From Saprospiraceae bacterium (GTDB lineage: Bacteria; Bacteroidota; Bacteroidia; Chitinophagales; Saprospiraceae), in assembly GCA_016718205.1 (NCBI GenBank), contig JADKEB010000008.1:169851-233850 (forward strand): a DNA stretch of 64,000 bases, in the 5' to 3' direction. The notes beneath the pieces were generated by a model. That model saw nothing but the letters and a program-made list of their open reading frames with translations. It searched no databases and was not told the DNA's origin. Position numbers and translations under genes: made by a program. Shown here piece after piece: positions 1 to 7,403 of this stretch (positions are counted from its first letter, which is position 1; each line of letters starts with the position of its first letter).

Positions 1-781
1 CGTCAGTTTCAGTCAATGTACCTACATCAACTCCAAGATCCTTCAAATTTACAAAAAGAGTAGTAGAATACATCCCACCATTTAACCTTGATATAAAAAT
101 GGCATCATGTCCTTCCTTCAAACCGGAATGTTGTTTTACAAATGAAGAACTGAAAATCTCTTTGGTATTCCTTCTATAAGCAAGACCCCAAATAGAACCA
201 GTCTCTCCATGCATCGCAAATTTTCTGGCACCAGTGAGGGTGTCAAAGCCATATTTGATGGCTACTATAGTTGGTTCAGATACATTGCCTGTCGATGTAG
301 AACCTCTCACAAAACACGTAGTGATAATCTCAGTTTCTTCATTGCACAATGATTTTTGCTCACCTACACCATAACTAATATTGCATGCAGGCACTTGTAC
401 AAATTGCACATTCGTGCCATTACTAACACCTGATTTTGTATGACCATACGATGGTACATCTCCAAATGTCAACCGGACTTTTGTACCATCTATAAGACCA
501 GCAATACTAAATGAGCCGGAATTTCCTGAAATGGCCGAACCAAGTAATTGGTTTTCAGCACCATATACCTGAACCAAAACCCCTGATTTTCCTGTCTCAG
601 ATGATTCAAAAATACCATTTAGATTGTTGTCAATGAAGACTCGACCCTCTACAGTTCTGCTGGCGGGGGAGCATTGAGAAAAACCTCCGGTAGGAAGTAA
701 CATGCTAAAGAGGGCAATTATTACAAATACGTAACAATTTAGTGTCAGTATATGACACGGGTTTTTCATACTGTTTTTCAT
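1..781 (-). CDS. SdrD B-like surface protein, N-terminal part (runs off left edge)
   Basis: Partial gene read leftwards from an ATG at 781, open to base 1 (about 260 residues). An N-terminal hydrophobic segment (CYVFVIIALFSMLLP) followed by GFSQC looks like a signal peptide. Residues about 35-110 (VEGRVFIDNNLNGIFESSE...) match the SdrD B-like/collagen-binding B fold: a glycine-rich strand, then an acidic DNNLNG turn. A later stretch (SIWGLAYRR...EIFSSSF...) resembles a segment of the adhesin at 49-53 kb (MGVAFDHRNGEIYAATLF), so the two may belong to one family of secreted repeat proteins. The C-terminus is outside the window, so T9SS sorting cannot be judged. Export and surface location are inferred from the signal peptide and domain type. 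Confidence 0.75.
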   Translation of the reverse strand, partial: MKNSMKNPCHILTLNCYVFVIIALFSMLLPTGGFSQCSPASRTVEGRVFIDNNLNGIFESSETGKSGVLVQVYGAENQLLGSAISGNSGSFSIAGLIDGTKVRLTFGDVPSYGHTKSGVSNGTNVQFVQVPACNISYGVGEQKSLCNEETEIITTCFVRGSTSTGNVSEPTIVAIKYGFDTLTGARKFAMHGETGSIWGLAYRRNTKEIFSSSFVKQHSGLKEGHDAIFISRLNGGMYSTTLFVNLKDLGVDVGTLTETD

Positions 782-1079
782 TATTTGACCTTAGTTTAAT
801 AAAACATCAAATGACCTGCAAGACCGAAATGGCAGGTGATTTGAAAAAAGAACAAAATTTTATGGAATAACTTACCAAAGATTTAACCGAAAAAATCTTC
901 AGATGTATTCAAAAAATATTTTACTGTTTTGTGCGGGACACTATTATTTTATGTAATAAATACAATAGATGGGGCAAATATATAAATTTGTTTTAATATG
1001 AAGTATTTTTTATTCATAAAAATTTAAAAAAAAACATTTATATAAAAATTGTTTCACGCTGCATATTGACAACTTATCA
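782..1079. other. AT-rich divergent intergenic region
   Basis: Region between the leftward surface-protein gene and the rightward methyltransferase gene. It is very AT-rich with A/T homopolymers. A second TAAATTTG match to the Bacteroidota -7 box lies at 983-990 on the + strand, but it is far from any start. No ORF or RNA gene is visible. Confidence 0.5.
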
Positions 1080-1087
1080 TACTTTTG
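1080..1087 (+). promoter_or_regulatory. Putative -7 box (TACTTTTG) for the rlmI-like gene
   Basis: TACTTTTG matches the Bacteroidota TAnnTTTG -7 consensus and ends 24 nt before the ATG at 1112. No good -33 TTTG at the usual spacing is visible; a TTGAC lies at 1066-1070. Prediction from motif and position only. Confidence 0.4.
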
Positions 1088-1111
1088 TCCAAAAAAAAAT
1101 AAAAATCTAAC

Positions 1112-2296
1112 ATGCTTCATTCAATAATCACCCTGAAAAAGGGAAAAGAAATATCAGTTTTGAGAAAACATCCCTGGGTTTTTTCAGGAGCTATTTCCAC
1201 CGTTGATAATGGAGTGAAGGATGGTACTATCGTTGAAATCGTAAGCTGGGATAAATCATTCTTAGCTATGGGACACTATCAAAGTGTTAGTTCGATAGCT
1301 GTCAGAATTATTTCGTTTGAGCCCACACCAATCGACTTGAATTTTTGGAAATTGAAAATTTCAGCTGCATTACAATACAGAAAAGCTGTAAGCTTACCAA
1401 ACCAAAAAACTAACTGCTACCGACTGATACATGGTGAAGGTGATGGTCTACCCGGTTTGATTATCGATATTTATCATGACATAGCGGTGATCCAATGTCA
1501 TTCTGCAGGAATGTACCTGGCAGCACAAGATATTGCAAGCTCCATTTCTGCCTGTATGCCCGAACAGATTCGGCATATTTATCTAAGAGCAAAAGATACC
1601 CTTCCCGATTCACTAAAAACAGATATCAATGATCATTTTATACTCGGAAATAAAAATGAAACAACTGTAAAGGAAAACGGAGTAAACTTTAAAGTCAATG
1701 TTGAAAGCGGACAAAAGACCGGCTTTTTTCTTGACCAAAGAGAAAACAGGTCATTAGTGGGTTCAGTTTCTGAAGGCAAGTCTGTGCTTAATTGTTTTTG
1801 TTATACAGGAGGTTTTTCACTATTTGCACTTATGGGAGGAGCACAGCAGGTTGACTCTATAGACATTTCCCAAAAAGCTGTGGATCTGATGGAAGAGAAT
1901 GTATTATTAAATCAATTTGCCGGAAAGCACAATAGCTACTGCGAAAATGTGATGACTTATCTTACGACTCCAAATAATGTGGAGTATGATATCGTGATAG
2001 TAGATCCACCGGCATTTGCCAAAAGTCTTCATAAAAGGCATAATGCTGTTCAGGCATATAAGCGCCTAAATAGCTTAGCTTTAAAAAAAGTAAAACCAGG
2101 GGGTATGCTCTTTACTTTTTCTTGTTCTCAGGTGGTGGGAACACAACTTTTCTATGACACCATTGTGGCAGCAGGCATGGAGTCAGGAAGAAATATTAGG
2201 GTAGCGAAATCATTAAGTCAGGGCCCTGATCATCCTATAGGACTCTTCCATCCGGAAGGCCATTATCTCAAAGGGCTTCAGCTTTTTGTGGATTAA
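1112..2296 (+). CDS. rlmI: Class I SAM-dependent rRNA (cytosine-C5) methyltransferase, RlmI family
   Basis: This 394-residue protein has the two-part layout of the RlmI/RlmK-like family. An N-terminal PUA-type RNA-binding region comes first (KEISVLRKHPWVFSGAI at about 12-28), then a Rossmann methyltransferase domain. SAM-binding motif I is visible as NCFCYTGGFSLFAL (about 228-241) and the catalytic/base-binding motif as VDPPAFAKS (about 298-306). Family members methylate a cytosine in 23S rRNA (C1962 in E. coli) using S-adenosylmethionine in the cytoplasm. Length is typical. The start ATG follows an A-rich leader and a -7 box. The gene stands alone, followed by a dispersed repeat at 2315. Exact target base is inferred from the family. 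Confidence 0.85.
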   Translation: MLHSIITLKKGKEISVLRKHPWVFSGAISTVDNGVKDGTIVEIVSWDKSFLAMGHYQSVSSIAVRIISFEPTPIDLNFWKLKISAALQYRKAVSLPNQKTNCYRLIHGEGDGLPGLIIDIYHDIAVIQCHSAGMYLAAQDIASSISACMPEQIRHIYLRAKDTLPDSLKTDINDHFILGNKNETTVKENGVNFKVNVESGQKTGFFLDQRENRSLVGSVSEGKSVLNCFCYTGGFSLFALMGGAQQVDSIDISQKAVDLMEENVLLNQFAGKHNSYCENVMTYLTTPNNVEYDIVIVDPPAFAKSLHKRHNAVQAYKRLNSLALKKVKPGGMLFTFSCSQVVGTQLFYDTIVAAGMESGRNIRVAKSLSQGPDHPIGLFHPEGHYLKGLQLFVD

Positions 2297-2314
2297 ACCA
2301 ATAGTTTTGACTTA

Positions 2315-2475
2315 AGACACTGTTAAAAAATAACTGATACATTTTGTCTCGTTCTTTTGCTCTTTTTCTGCGTTGTAAAATCGTTAAATAGTTAAGGCTA
2401 TTCGTCTCATTTACGCCTTGAAAAAGAACAAATTAACTTCGCCAATTCTGCACCATTTATTTATTAACAGAGTCT
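2315..2475 (-). repeat. Dispersed structured element R1, copy 1 (about 160 bp)
   Basis: The ends form an imperfect terminal inverted repeat: 2315-2334 (AGACACTGTTAAAAAATAAC) pairs with 2456-2475 at 17 of 20 positions. On the minus strand the core has a TTTTTCAAGGCG box, a central stem-loop (AATAG...CTATT inside GTAAA...TTTAC) and an ACGCAGAAAAAGAGCAAAA box. The same boxes in the same order occur at 37018-37177 and 48323-48456, but the stem sequences differ. No coding potential is apparent. It lies between rlmI-like and mnmA. Confidence 0.6.
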
Positions 2476-2560
2476 AACTATAAACATTTTGAACTACCAA
2501 TAATTCATTCCTTATGATTATTGACAAGTTACCATGATAATACAGTGGCAAAAAAAAACA

Positions 2561-2568
2561 TATCTTTG
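2561..2568 (+). promoter_or_regulatory. Putative -7 box (TATCTTTG) for mnmA
   Basis: TATCTTTG fits the TAnnTTTG consensus and lies 26 nt before the mnmA ATG at 2595, giving a short leader. A TTGAC at 2521-2525 is too far upstream to be a standard -33 element. Confidence 0.5.
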
Positions 2569-2594
2569 CGACAATTACCAATATATCACAATAA

Positions 2595-3704
2595 ATGAGT
2601 AAAAATGGTCGGGTGCTGGTAGCCATGAGTGGCGGTATAGATAGTACTGTTGCTGCTATGATGCTCCACGAACAAGGGTATGAAGTGGTTGGAATCACGA
2701 TGAAAACCTGGGATTATGCGAGTGCCGGGGGATCAAAAAAAGAAACTGGTTGTTGCTCCCTTGATTCTATCAATGATGCCAGGCAGGTTGCTGTAAATAT
2801 GGGATTTCATCATTTTATAGTAGATATTCGTGATGAGTTTGGTGACTATGTCATCGATAATTTTGTAGAAGAATATATCGCCGGCAGAACACCAAATCCT
2901 TGCGTACTATGTAATACTCATATCAAATGGAATGCCCTACTCAAGCGTGCTGATGCTATGGATTGCGAATTTATTGCCACCGGCCACTATGCTATCATCA
3001 AAGAGATGAATGACAGAAAATTTATTTCAAAAGGACGGGATGACCGCAAAGACCAGTCCTATGTTCTGTGGGGCCTGACTCAGGAATGCCTGGAAAGGAG
3101 TTCATTTCCTTTAGGCACATATAGCAAACCTGAAATCAGACAAATGGCCAAAAACTTTGGATATGAAGAATTAAGTAAAAAGGCCGAAAGCTATGAAATC
3201 TGTTTTGTACCTGACAATGATTACAGAGGTTTTCTGAAAAGGCGGGTTCCTGATTTGGAAGAAAGAGTCAAAGGTGGAACCTTCGTAAATGCTTCCGGTG
3301 ATATTTTAGGTACACATGATGGATATCCATTTTATACTATAGGACAAAGAAAAGGTTTGGGTGGTGGTTTTAAAACCCCTATGTTTGTTACTGAAATTTT
3401 ACCTGATTCAAATACGGTGGTTTTGGGCGAAATCGATGAATTGATCAGAAATGGCATGACAGTAAGTCAAATCAATCTCATGAAGTATGAAAGTCTGATA
3501 GAAGGACAGGAATCAGTCACTCAGGTGAGATACAATGATAAAGGTGTGATGTCTTCACTACATGGTGAAGGTGAAAATATTAGGGTAGAATTTTATGCCA
3601 ATGTAAGAGGTATTGCTCCGGGACAATCGGCAGTATTTTATGAAGGAGATGACGTCATAGGCGGTGGCATCATCGTAAACAGCGCAAGAAACCCAAAGGG
3701 GTAA
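2595..3704 (+). CDS. mnmA: tRNA-specific 2-thiouridylase MnmA
   Basis: A 369-residue cytoplasmic enzyme that installs the 2-thio group on U34 of tRNA-Lys, -Glu and -Gln, using ATP and a persulfide relayed to it. Visible motifs: the PP-loop SGGIDS at residues 12-17; NPCVLCN with the first catalytic cysteine at C106; ATGHYA at 128-133; KDQSYVLWGL at about 152-161; and ESYEICFVPD with the second catalytic cysteine C203. TIGQRKGLGGG marks the start of the C-terminal barrel domains. Length and motif order are normal for the family and no residue is missing. It is probably a single-gene transcription unit from the -7 box at 2561. Confidence 0.95.
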   Translation: MSKNGRVLVAMSGGIDSTVAAMMLHEQGYEVVGITMKTWDYASAGGSKKETGCCSLDSINDARQVAVNMGFHHFIVDIRDEFGDYVIDNFVEEYIAGRTPNPCVLCNTHIKWNALLKRADAMDCEFIATGHYAIIKEMNDRKFISKGRDDRKDQSYVLWGLTQECLERSSFPLGTYSKPEIRQMAKNFGYEELSKKAESYEICFVPDNDYRGFLKRRVPDLEERVKGGTFVNASGDILGTHDGYPFYTIGQRKGLGGGFKTPMFVTEILPDSNTVVLGEIDELIRNGMTVSQINLMKYESLIEGQESVTQVRYNDKGVMSSLHGEGENIRVEFYANVRGIAPGQSAVFYEGDDVIGGGIIVNSARNPKG

Positions 3705-3847
3705 AATAATTTTACAGAATAAATTACTGTTTTTTACGTTATGCTATGATTATGGATTTTAGAGCATTGACATTAGGCCCTAATCATCAAAATTAAAACA
3801 TTTTCTTAATCATATCATTTTAGACATTCATATCAAAATTTTACTAT

Positions 3848-4594
3848 ATGAATTACAAGTATTTGTTTGGCGTATTCCTTTTTGCATGTATAGGTTTGGG
3901 GTTACTTCAATCTTGCAGCAAAGTGACAGAAGAGATCGATCCTGGGAGTTTTGGCTATGATTATTTCCCGGTGGCGACAGGAAAAAGCTGGACTTATATG
4001 TCTGATAGTGTTATCATCAGAAGTAGTGGATTGAGAAGAGACACTTTGAGATCATTTATCAGGGAAGAGATCGGTGAAAGATATAAAGATGCTGAAGGCA
4101 AAGATGTGTATAAAGTATTCAGATCATTCAGAAAAAAAGATACTGACGCATGGCAGAGTCTGAACACCTGGACGGTTCAGATTGATCAAAACAGAGCTAT
4201 CAGAACAGAAGAAAACCTAAAGTTCATCAAACTCATTTTCCCTTTTTCAAAAGGAATGAGATGGGATGGCAATGCTTTTATCGATACGGATATCAGAGTA
4301 CAGGCAGGGGATGAAAATATTCAGCCGTATAAAAACTGGAAGTACCGAATTGAAAACACAGAAGCTGAAATAACCTTCAAAGGTCAAAAAACCAAAGCTT
4401 TAAAAGTAAATTTAGTTTCTGACACATCAATCATTGACCTGCGAAATGTAACAGAATTTTATGGAAAAGGAGTAGGTCTGATACGCAAAGAAATGACTAT
4501 TTTTGATACTGACAATTCCAAACCGACAGCTCCATGGAGTGTTAAAGCTCAAAAAGGTTTTACTCATACCCTGACATTGATTGATTTCAAATAA
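3848..4594 (+). CDS. Predicted lipoprotein of unknown function
   Basis: A 248-residue protein with a lipoprotein signal: a hydrophobic stretch (YLFGVFLFACIGLGLLQ) ending in a lipobox-like LLQSC, so Cys23 is the likely lipidated residue. The remainder is soluble and beta-rich (YDYFPVATGKSWTYMSDS..., ...EFYGKGVGLIRKEM...), a pattern common in Bacteroidota envelope lipoproteins of unknown role. I do not recognise a catalytic motif. Its stop lies 10 nt before the probable rimM ATG, so the two are likely co-transcribed. Membrane attachment is inferred from the lipobox; the function is unknown. Confidence 0.75.
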   Translation: MNYKYLFGVFLFACIGLGLLQSCSKVTEEIDPGSFGYDYFPVATGKSWTYMSDSVIIRSSGLRRDTLRSFIREEIGERYKDAEGKDVYKVFRSFRKKDTDAWQSLNTWTVQIDQNRAIRTEENLKFIKLIFPFSKGMRWDGNAFIDTDIRVQAGDENIQPYKNWKYRIENTEAEITFKGQKTKALKVNLVSDTSIIDLRNVTEFYGKGVGLIRKEMTIFDTDNSKPTAPWSVKAQKGFTHTLTLIDFK

Positions 4595-4604
4595 AACCCA
4601 TCAT

Positions 4605-5114
4605 ATGTCATCAAAATATACTCCAATCGGAAAAATAAATAAACCATTGGGTACTCAGGGTGAAATGAAGATATTTATTGAAGACACCTTTTTGTCTGAC
4701 CTACTGGAATCTGATCATATATTTGTAAAAATCAACGGATCATATGTTCCCTATTTTATTGAAGATATCCGGGAGTCAAATTATTTATTTATCAAAATAG
4801 AAGAGATTGATGACCCGGAGTCAGCTTTGGCATTGGTCAATAAAGAGGTATTTCTTACGACCAGTTCGATACATTCTGATGCCTTTTCCACTATCAATGA
4901 AAAACAGGGGTATGAAGGTTACACTATACTGGATAAAAATGAAACAGTGGGCATAATAGAAGCTATCGAACTGATGCCCCAACAAGTGATAGCATGGGTC
5001 GTTGTCAATCAAAAAAAAATAGCCATACCTTTGGCAGAAGGGTTGATTCAGGAGGTTGATGATCTTAAGAAAAAAATCTATATGGACCTTCCTGAAGGAA
5101 TTTTGGATCTATAA
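4605..5114 (+). CDS. rimM: Ribosome maturation factor RimM
   Basis: I place the start at the ATG at 4605 (169 residues). The longer open frame begins with a TTG inside the upstream lipoprotein gene and adds eight residues with no family counterpart. The N-terminal pattern YTPIGKINKPLGTQGEMKIF is the RimM hallmark (IGKI..P.G..GE). A second PRC-barrel-like half follows (LDKNETVGIIEAIELMPQQV..., IPLAEGLIQEVD, DLPEGIL). RimM binds ribosomal protein S19 and the 30S head and assists 16S rRNA processing. Length and ending match the family. It sits 10 nt behind the lipoprotein gene. Confidence 0.9.
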   Translation: MSSKYTPIGKINKPLGTQGEMKIFIEDTFLSDLLESDHIFVKINGSYVPYFIEDIRESNYLFIKIEEIDDPESALALVNKEVFLTTSSIHSDAFSTINEKQGYEGYTILDKNETVGIIEAIELMPQQVIAWVVVNQKKIAIPLAEGLIQEVDDLKKKIYMDLPEGILDL

Positions 5115-5208
5115 TTCTGATTATTCCTATTTTTCACCAGCTATTGATCATTTGTCATTAATTTTACTAAATATACTATTCTGTCAAAATAAAATTTGTC
5201 AAACTGCT

Positions 5209-5216
5209 TATTTTTG
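5209..5216 (+). promoter_or_regulatory. Putative -7 box (TATTTTTG) for the barrel gene
   Basis: TATTTTTG matches TAnnTTTG and lies 41 nt before the ATG at 5258. A TTTG at 5195-5198 is nearer than the usual -33 spacing. The position supports the ATG at 5258 over the TTG at 5222, which would leave almost no leader. Confidence 0.4.
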
Positions 5217-5257
5217 TACATTTGCATCTAGAAGCTAAAAATCCCGGTTTGAAAAGA

Positions 5258-6226
5258 ATGTGGTTCAGAATTCTGTTTTTGAGTGTTGGTGTGATTGTGT
5301 TTAATCTCATTATTTCTACGAGTATCCGGGGACAAAATGTCTATTTTAAATCTTATGGAGGTGTATTTTATTATCAGGGAGATCTCGCTCCTAAGCCTGT
5401 AGACCTAAGTTTCGGGCCTGGCAACTGGGCATGGGGTTTTTCAGCCGGTTATGGACTGACAAAGTTTTTAAATATTCACCTGAGGTATATGAATGGTAAT
5501 ATTTCCGGAGATGATGCCCTTTCTGATAGCTATGATAGAAGAAGCCGCAACTTAAGTTTCAAATCTTCACTGAGAGAATATGGCACCTACTCCGAAATCA
5601 GGATCAACCACTTCTGGAAAGGATTGGATAAGTATAAACTTAGATTGTACGCTTCCGCAGGATTAAATCTGATTACTTTCAATCCTCAGTCATTCTACGA
5701 TCAAAAATGGGTATATTTACAACCTTTGGGCACAGAAGGGCAAACTCTGCCCTCCGGCGACAAGCAGGTATATAAATTAAGTAACTGGTCCAGGGCATTG
5801 GGCTTAAGTGTAGAGTTTGATTTTTCAAAAACGATAGCTTTTGGTATAGAAGTAAATGCAAGAAAAACCTGGACTGACTATCTTGATGATGTAAGTACTC
5901 ACTATCCTGACAGAGAAGCTATGATAAGAGCCGGCAATATCTTAGGCGCAAAACTTTCAGATAGGTCAGGAGAGTTTTTGGGAACAGGCGTACCTAAAAA
6001 TGCTCCAAATACACCACGTGGGCGTTCAGATAAAAATGACTGGTATTCCTTTTTTGGAGTGTATCTGAAACTTACATTCGGGACCAGCGTAATACTTAAG
6101 AGTATGTCTTCTATTTTTTCAATTTGTTACAGACACAACCAATTTCTTAAAAACAAAATTTACCTTTATGCCGTAAATCAAGGATTTGAAGAAATTAAGA
6201 AAAATAAAGCAGCGGTTACTTACTGA
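5258..6226 (+). CDS. Outer-membrane beta-barrel protein (DUF6089-like)
   Basis: Start chosen at ATG 5258 (MWFRILFLSVGVIVFN...), which gives a signal peptide; the frame is also open from a TTG at 5222. The mature part alternates hydrophobic and polar residues with many aromatic strand ends (VYFKSYGGVFYYQGDL, AWGFSAGYGLTKFLNIHLRY, KLRLYASAGLNLITF). This is typical of 8-10-stranded Bacteroidota outer-membrane barrels and resembles the DUF6089 family. The barrel appears complete at DWYSFFGVYLKLTFG. The last 50 or so residues (TSVILKSMSSIFSICYRHN...) do not look like barrel and overlap the next gene, so a frameshift near 6090 or simple read-through is possible. The function is structural or unknown. 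Confidence 0.7.
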   Translation: MWFRILFLSVGVIVFNLIISTSIRGQNVYFKSYGGVFYYQGDLAPKPVDLSFGPGNWAWGFSAGYGLTKFLNIHLRYMNGNISGDDALSDSYDRRSRNLSFKSSLREYGTYSEIRINHFWKGLDKYKLRLYASAGLNLITFNPQSFYDQKWVYLQPLGTEGQTLPSGDKQVYKLSNWSRALGLSVEFDFSKTIAFGIEVNARKTWTDYLDDVSTHYPDREAMIRAGNILGAKLSDRSGEFLGTGVPKNAPNTPRGRSDKNDWYSFFGVYLKLTFGTSVILKSMSSIFSICYRHNQFLKNKIYLYAVNQGFEEIKKNKAAVTY

Positions 6227-7154
6227 TGCTTTTAATGGATTTTCTATCATTTTACCAAATAAGTTAAGATTAAAAGGGTCGGACTTTTTAGCAATCCTTG
6301 CTTTGGGAATAGTCAGTATCGTCTGGGGTACTACGTGGGTTGTCTCAAAAGAAGGTGTCAGGTATATTCCTGCCCTTCAGATGGCCGGAATAAGACAATT
6401 TCTTGGCGGTAGTTTGTACTTATTGTACTTTATCATCAGGAAATATCCCCTACCTGAAAAAAAAGACCTGTTTCCGCTCCTTGTGCTTTCTGTCCTCAAC
6501 TTTGTCTTTAGTAATGGCTTGAGTACCTGGGGCGTGAAATATATTTCTGCCGGTCTGGGTTCGATCATTGGAGCAATTTTTCCCCTTTGGATAGTCATTA
6601 TTGGGATACTGGGTGATAAAACAGCACCTCCCAACAAAGCTATTTCGGGTTTGATCATCGGGTTTTTAGGGATTTGTATCATCTTTTATGATCATCTGGA
6701 TGATTTTATAAATCCGGATTTTCGCTTTGGCATCATGCTGTCTCTTATAGCCACCTGGACATGGGCTTTCGGCACTATCTACACAAAAAGACACGCTAAG
6801 GTATTTAATCCTTATTTCGGACTTGGCTTTCAGATGACGCTCTCAGGTATTATTCTGTCACTTGTAGCTATGACAGATCCGGCACATACTCCGATACTTG
6901 AAATTCCGGAAGTAACCTGGTTGGCTATATTTTACCTTGTTATTTTTGGTTCACTGATAGGCTTTATATGTTATTTGTATGCTTTGCAGCATCTCCCTAC
7001 TGAACAAACTGCCATCTATGCATATATCAATCCAATAGTGGCCCTCATCACCGGATGGATATTCCTGGATGAGCAACTAAATCCGGTCATCATAGGAGGA
7101 TGTTTAGTGACACTTTTAGGCATTTATTTAGTCAATTCCAGCTTTAAATCCTGA
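6186..7154 (+). CDS. EamA/DMT-family membrane transporter
   Basis: A 322-residue polytopic membrane protein with about ten hydrophobic segments arranged as two EamA repeats. The first starts at FLAILALGIVSIVWGTTWVV and has the typical WG.....K and RQFLGG elements; the second starts at FGIMLSLIATWTWAFGTIY and ends with YINPIVALITGWIFLDE. Members of this drug/metabolite transporter superfamily move amino acids, nucleosides or other small metabolites; the substrate cannot be read from sequence. The start is uncertain: the only upstream in-frame initiator is a TTG at 6186 inside the previous gene, and the first in-frame ATG falls within the membrane domain. Translational coupling to the upstream gene is possible. 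Confidence 0.85.
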   Translation: MKKLRKIKQRLLTDAFNGFSIILPNKLRLKGSDFLAILALGIVSIVWGTTWVVSKEGVRYIPALQMAGIRQFLGGSLYLLYFIIRKYPLPEKKDLFPLLVLSVLNFVFSNGLSTWGVKYISAGLGSIIGAIFPLWIVIIGILGDKTAPPNKAISGLIIGFLGICIIFYDHLDDFINPDFRFGIMLSLIATWTWAFGTIYTKRHAKVFNPYFGLGFQMTLSGIILSLVAMTDPAHTPILEIPEVTWLAIFYLVIFGSLIGFICYLYALQHLPTEQTAIYAYINPIVALITGWIFLDEQLNPVIIGGCLVTLLGIYLVNSSFKS

Positions 7155-7313
7155 TAATGGTGAGGATTTCGGCTTGTTTATAATACAAGGCATTTATGAT
7201 AATATTATTACTAATATTTTGGTAAAGCAAAGTCAATCACACTTTCTTCAAAATTTAATAACAAGTAACCTGATAATTTTTCATACTTGATGAGAAATGT
7301 ATTAATTAGGGGT

Positions 7314-7341
7314 ACAACTGTTGGGTTAACCCAACAGTTGT
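7314..7341. terminator. Perfect 28-bp palindrome between convergent genes
   Basis: Bases 7314-7341 are a perfect inverted repeat with no spacer (half-site ACAACTGTTGGGTT). It lies 160 nt after the EamA stop and 63 nt before the stop of the leftward HYR gene, so a bidirectional terminator is the simplest reading. There is no long T-tract on either side, and a dimeric protein-binding site is also possible. Confidence 0.5.
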
Positions 7342-7403
7342 CAATCAACCGGAAAGTCTGCGAAATTTGACAAAATAGAAGTAAGTAGAACCTTTTGAGT
7401 TAC

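Noticed and set aside
2474..2698. Small minus-strand ORF overlapping the mnmA start
   Set aside because: It is antisense to the conserved mnmA PP-loop region and has no independent support.
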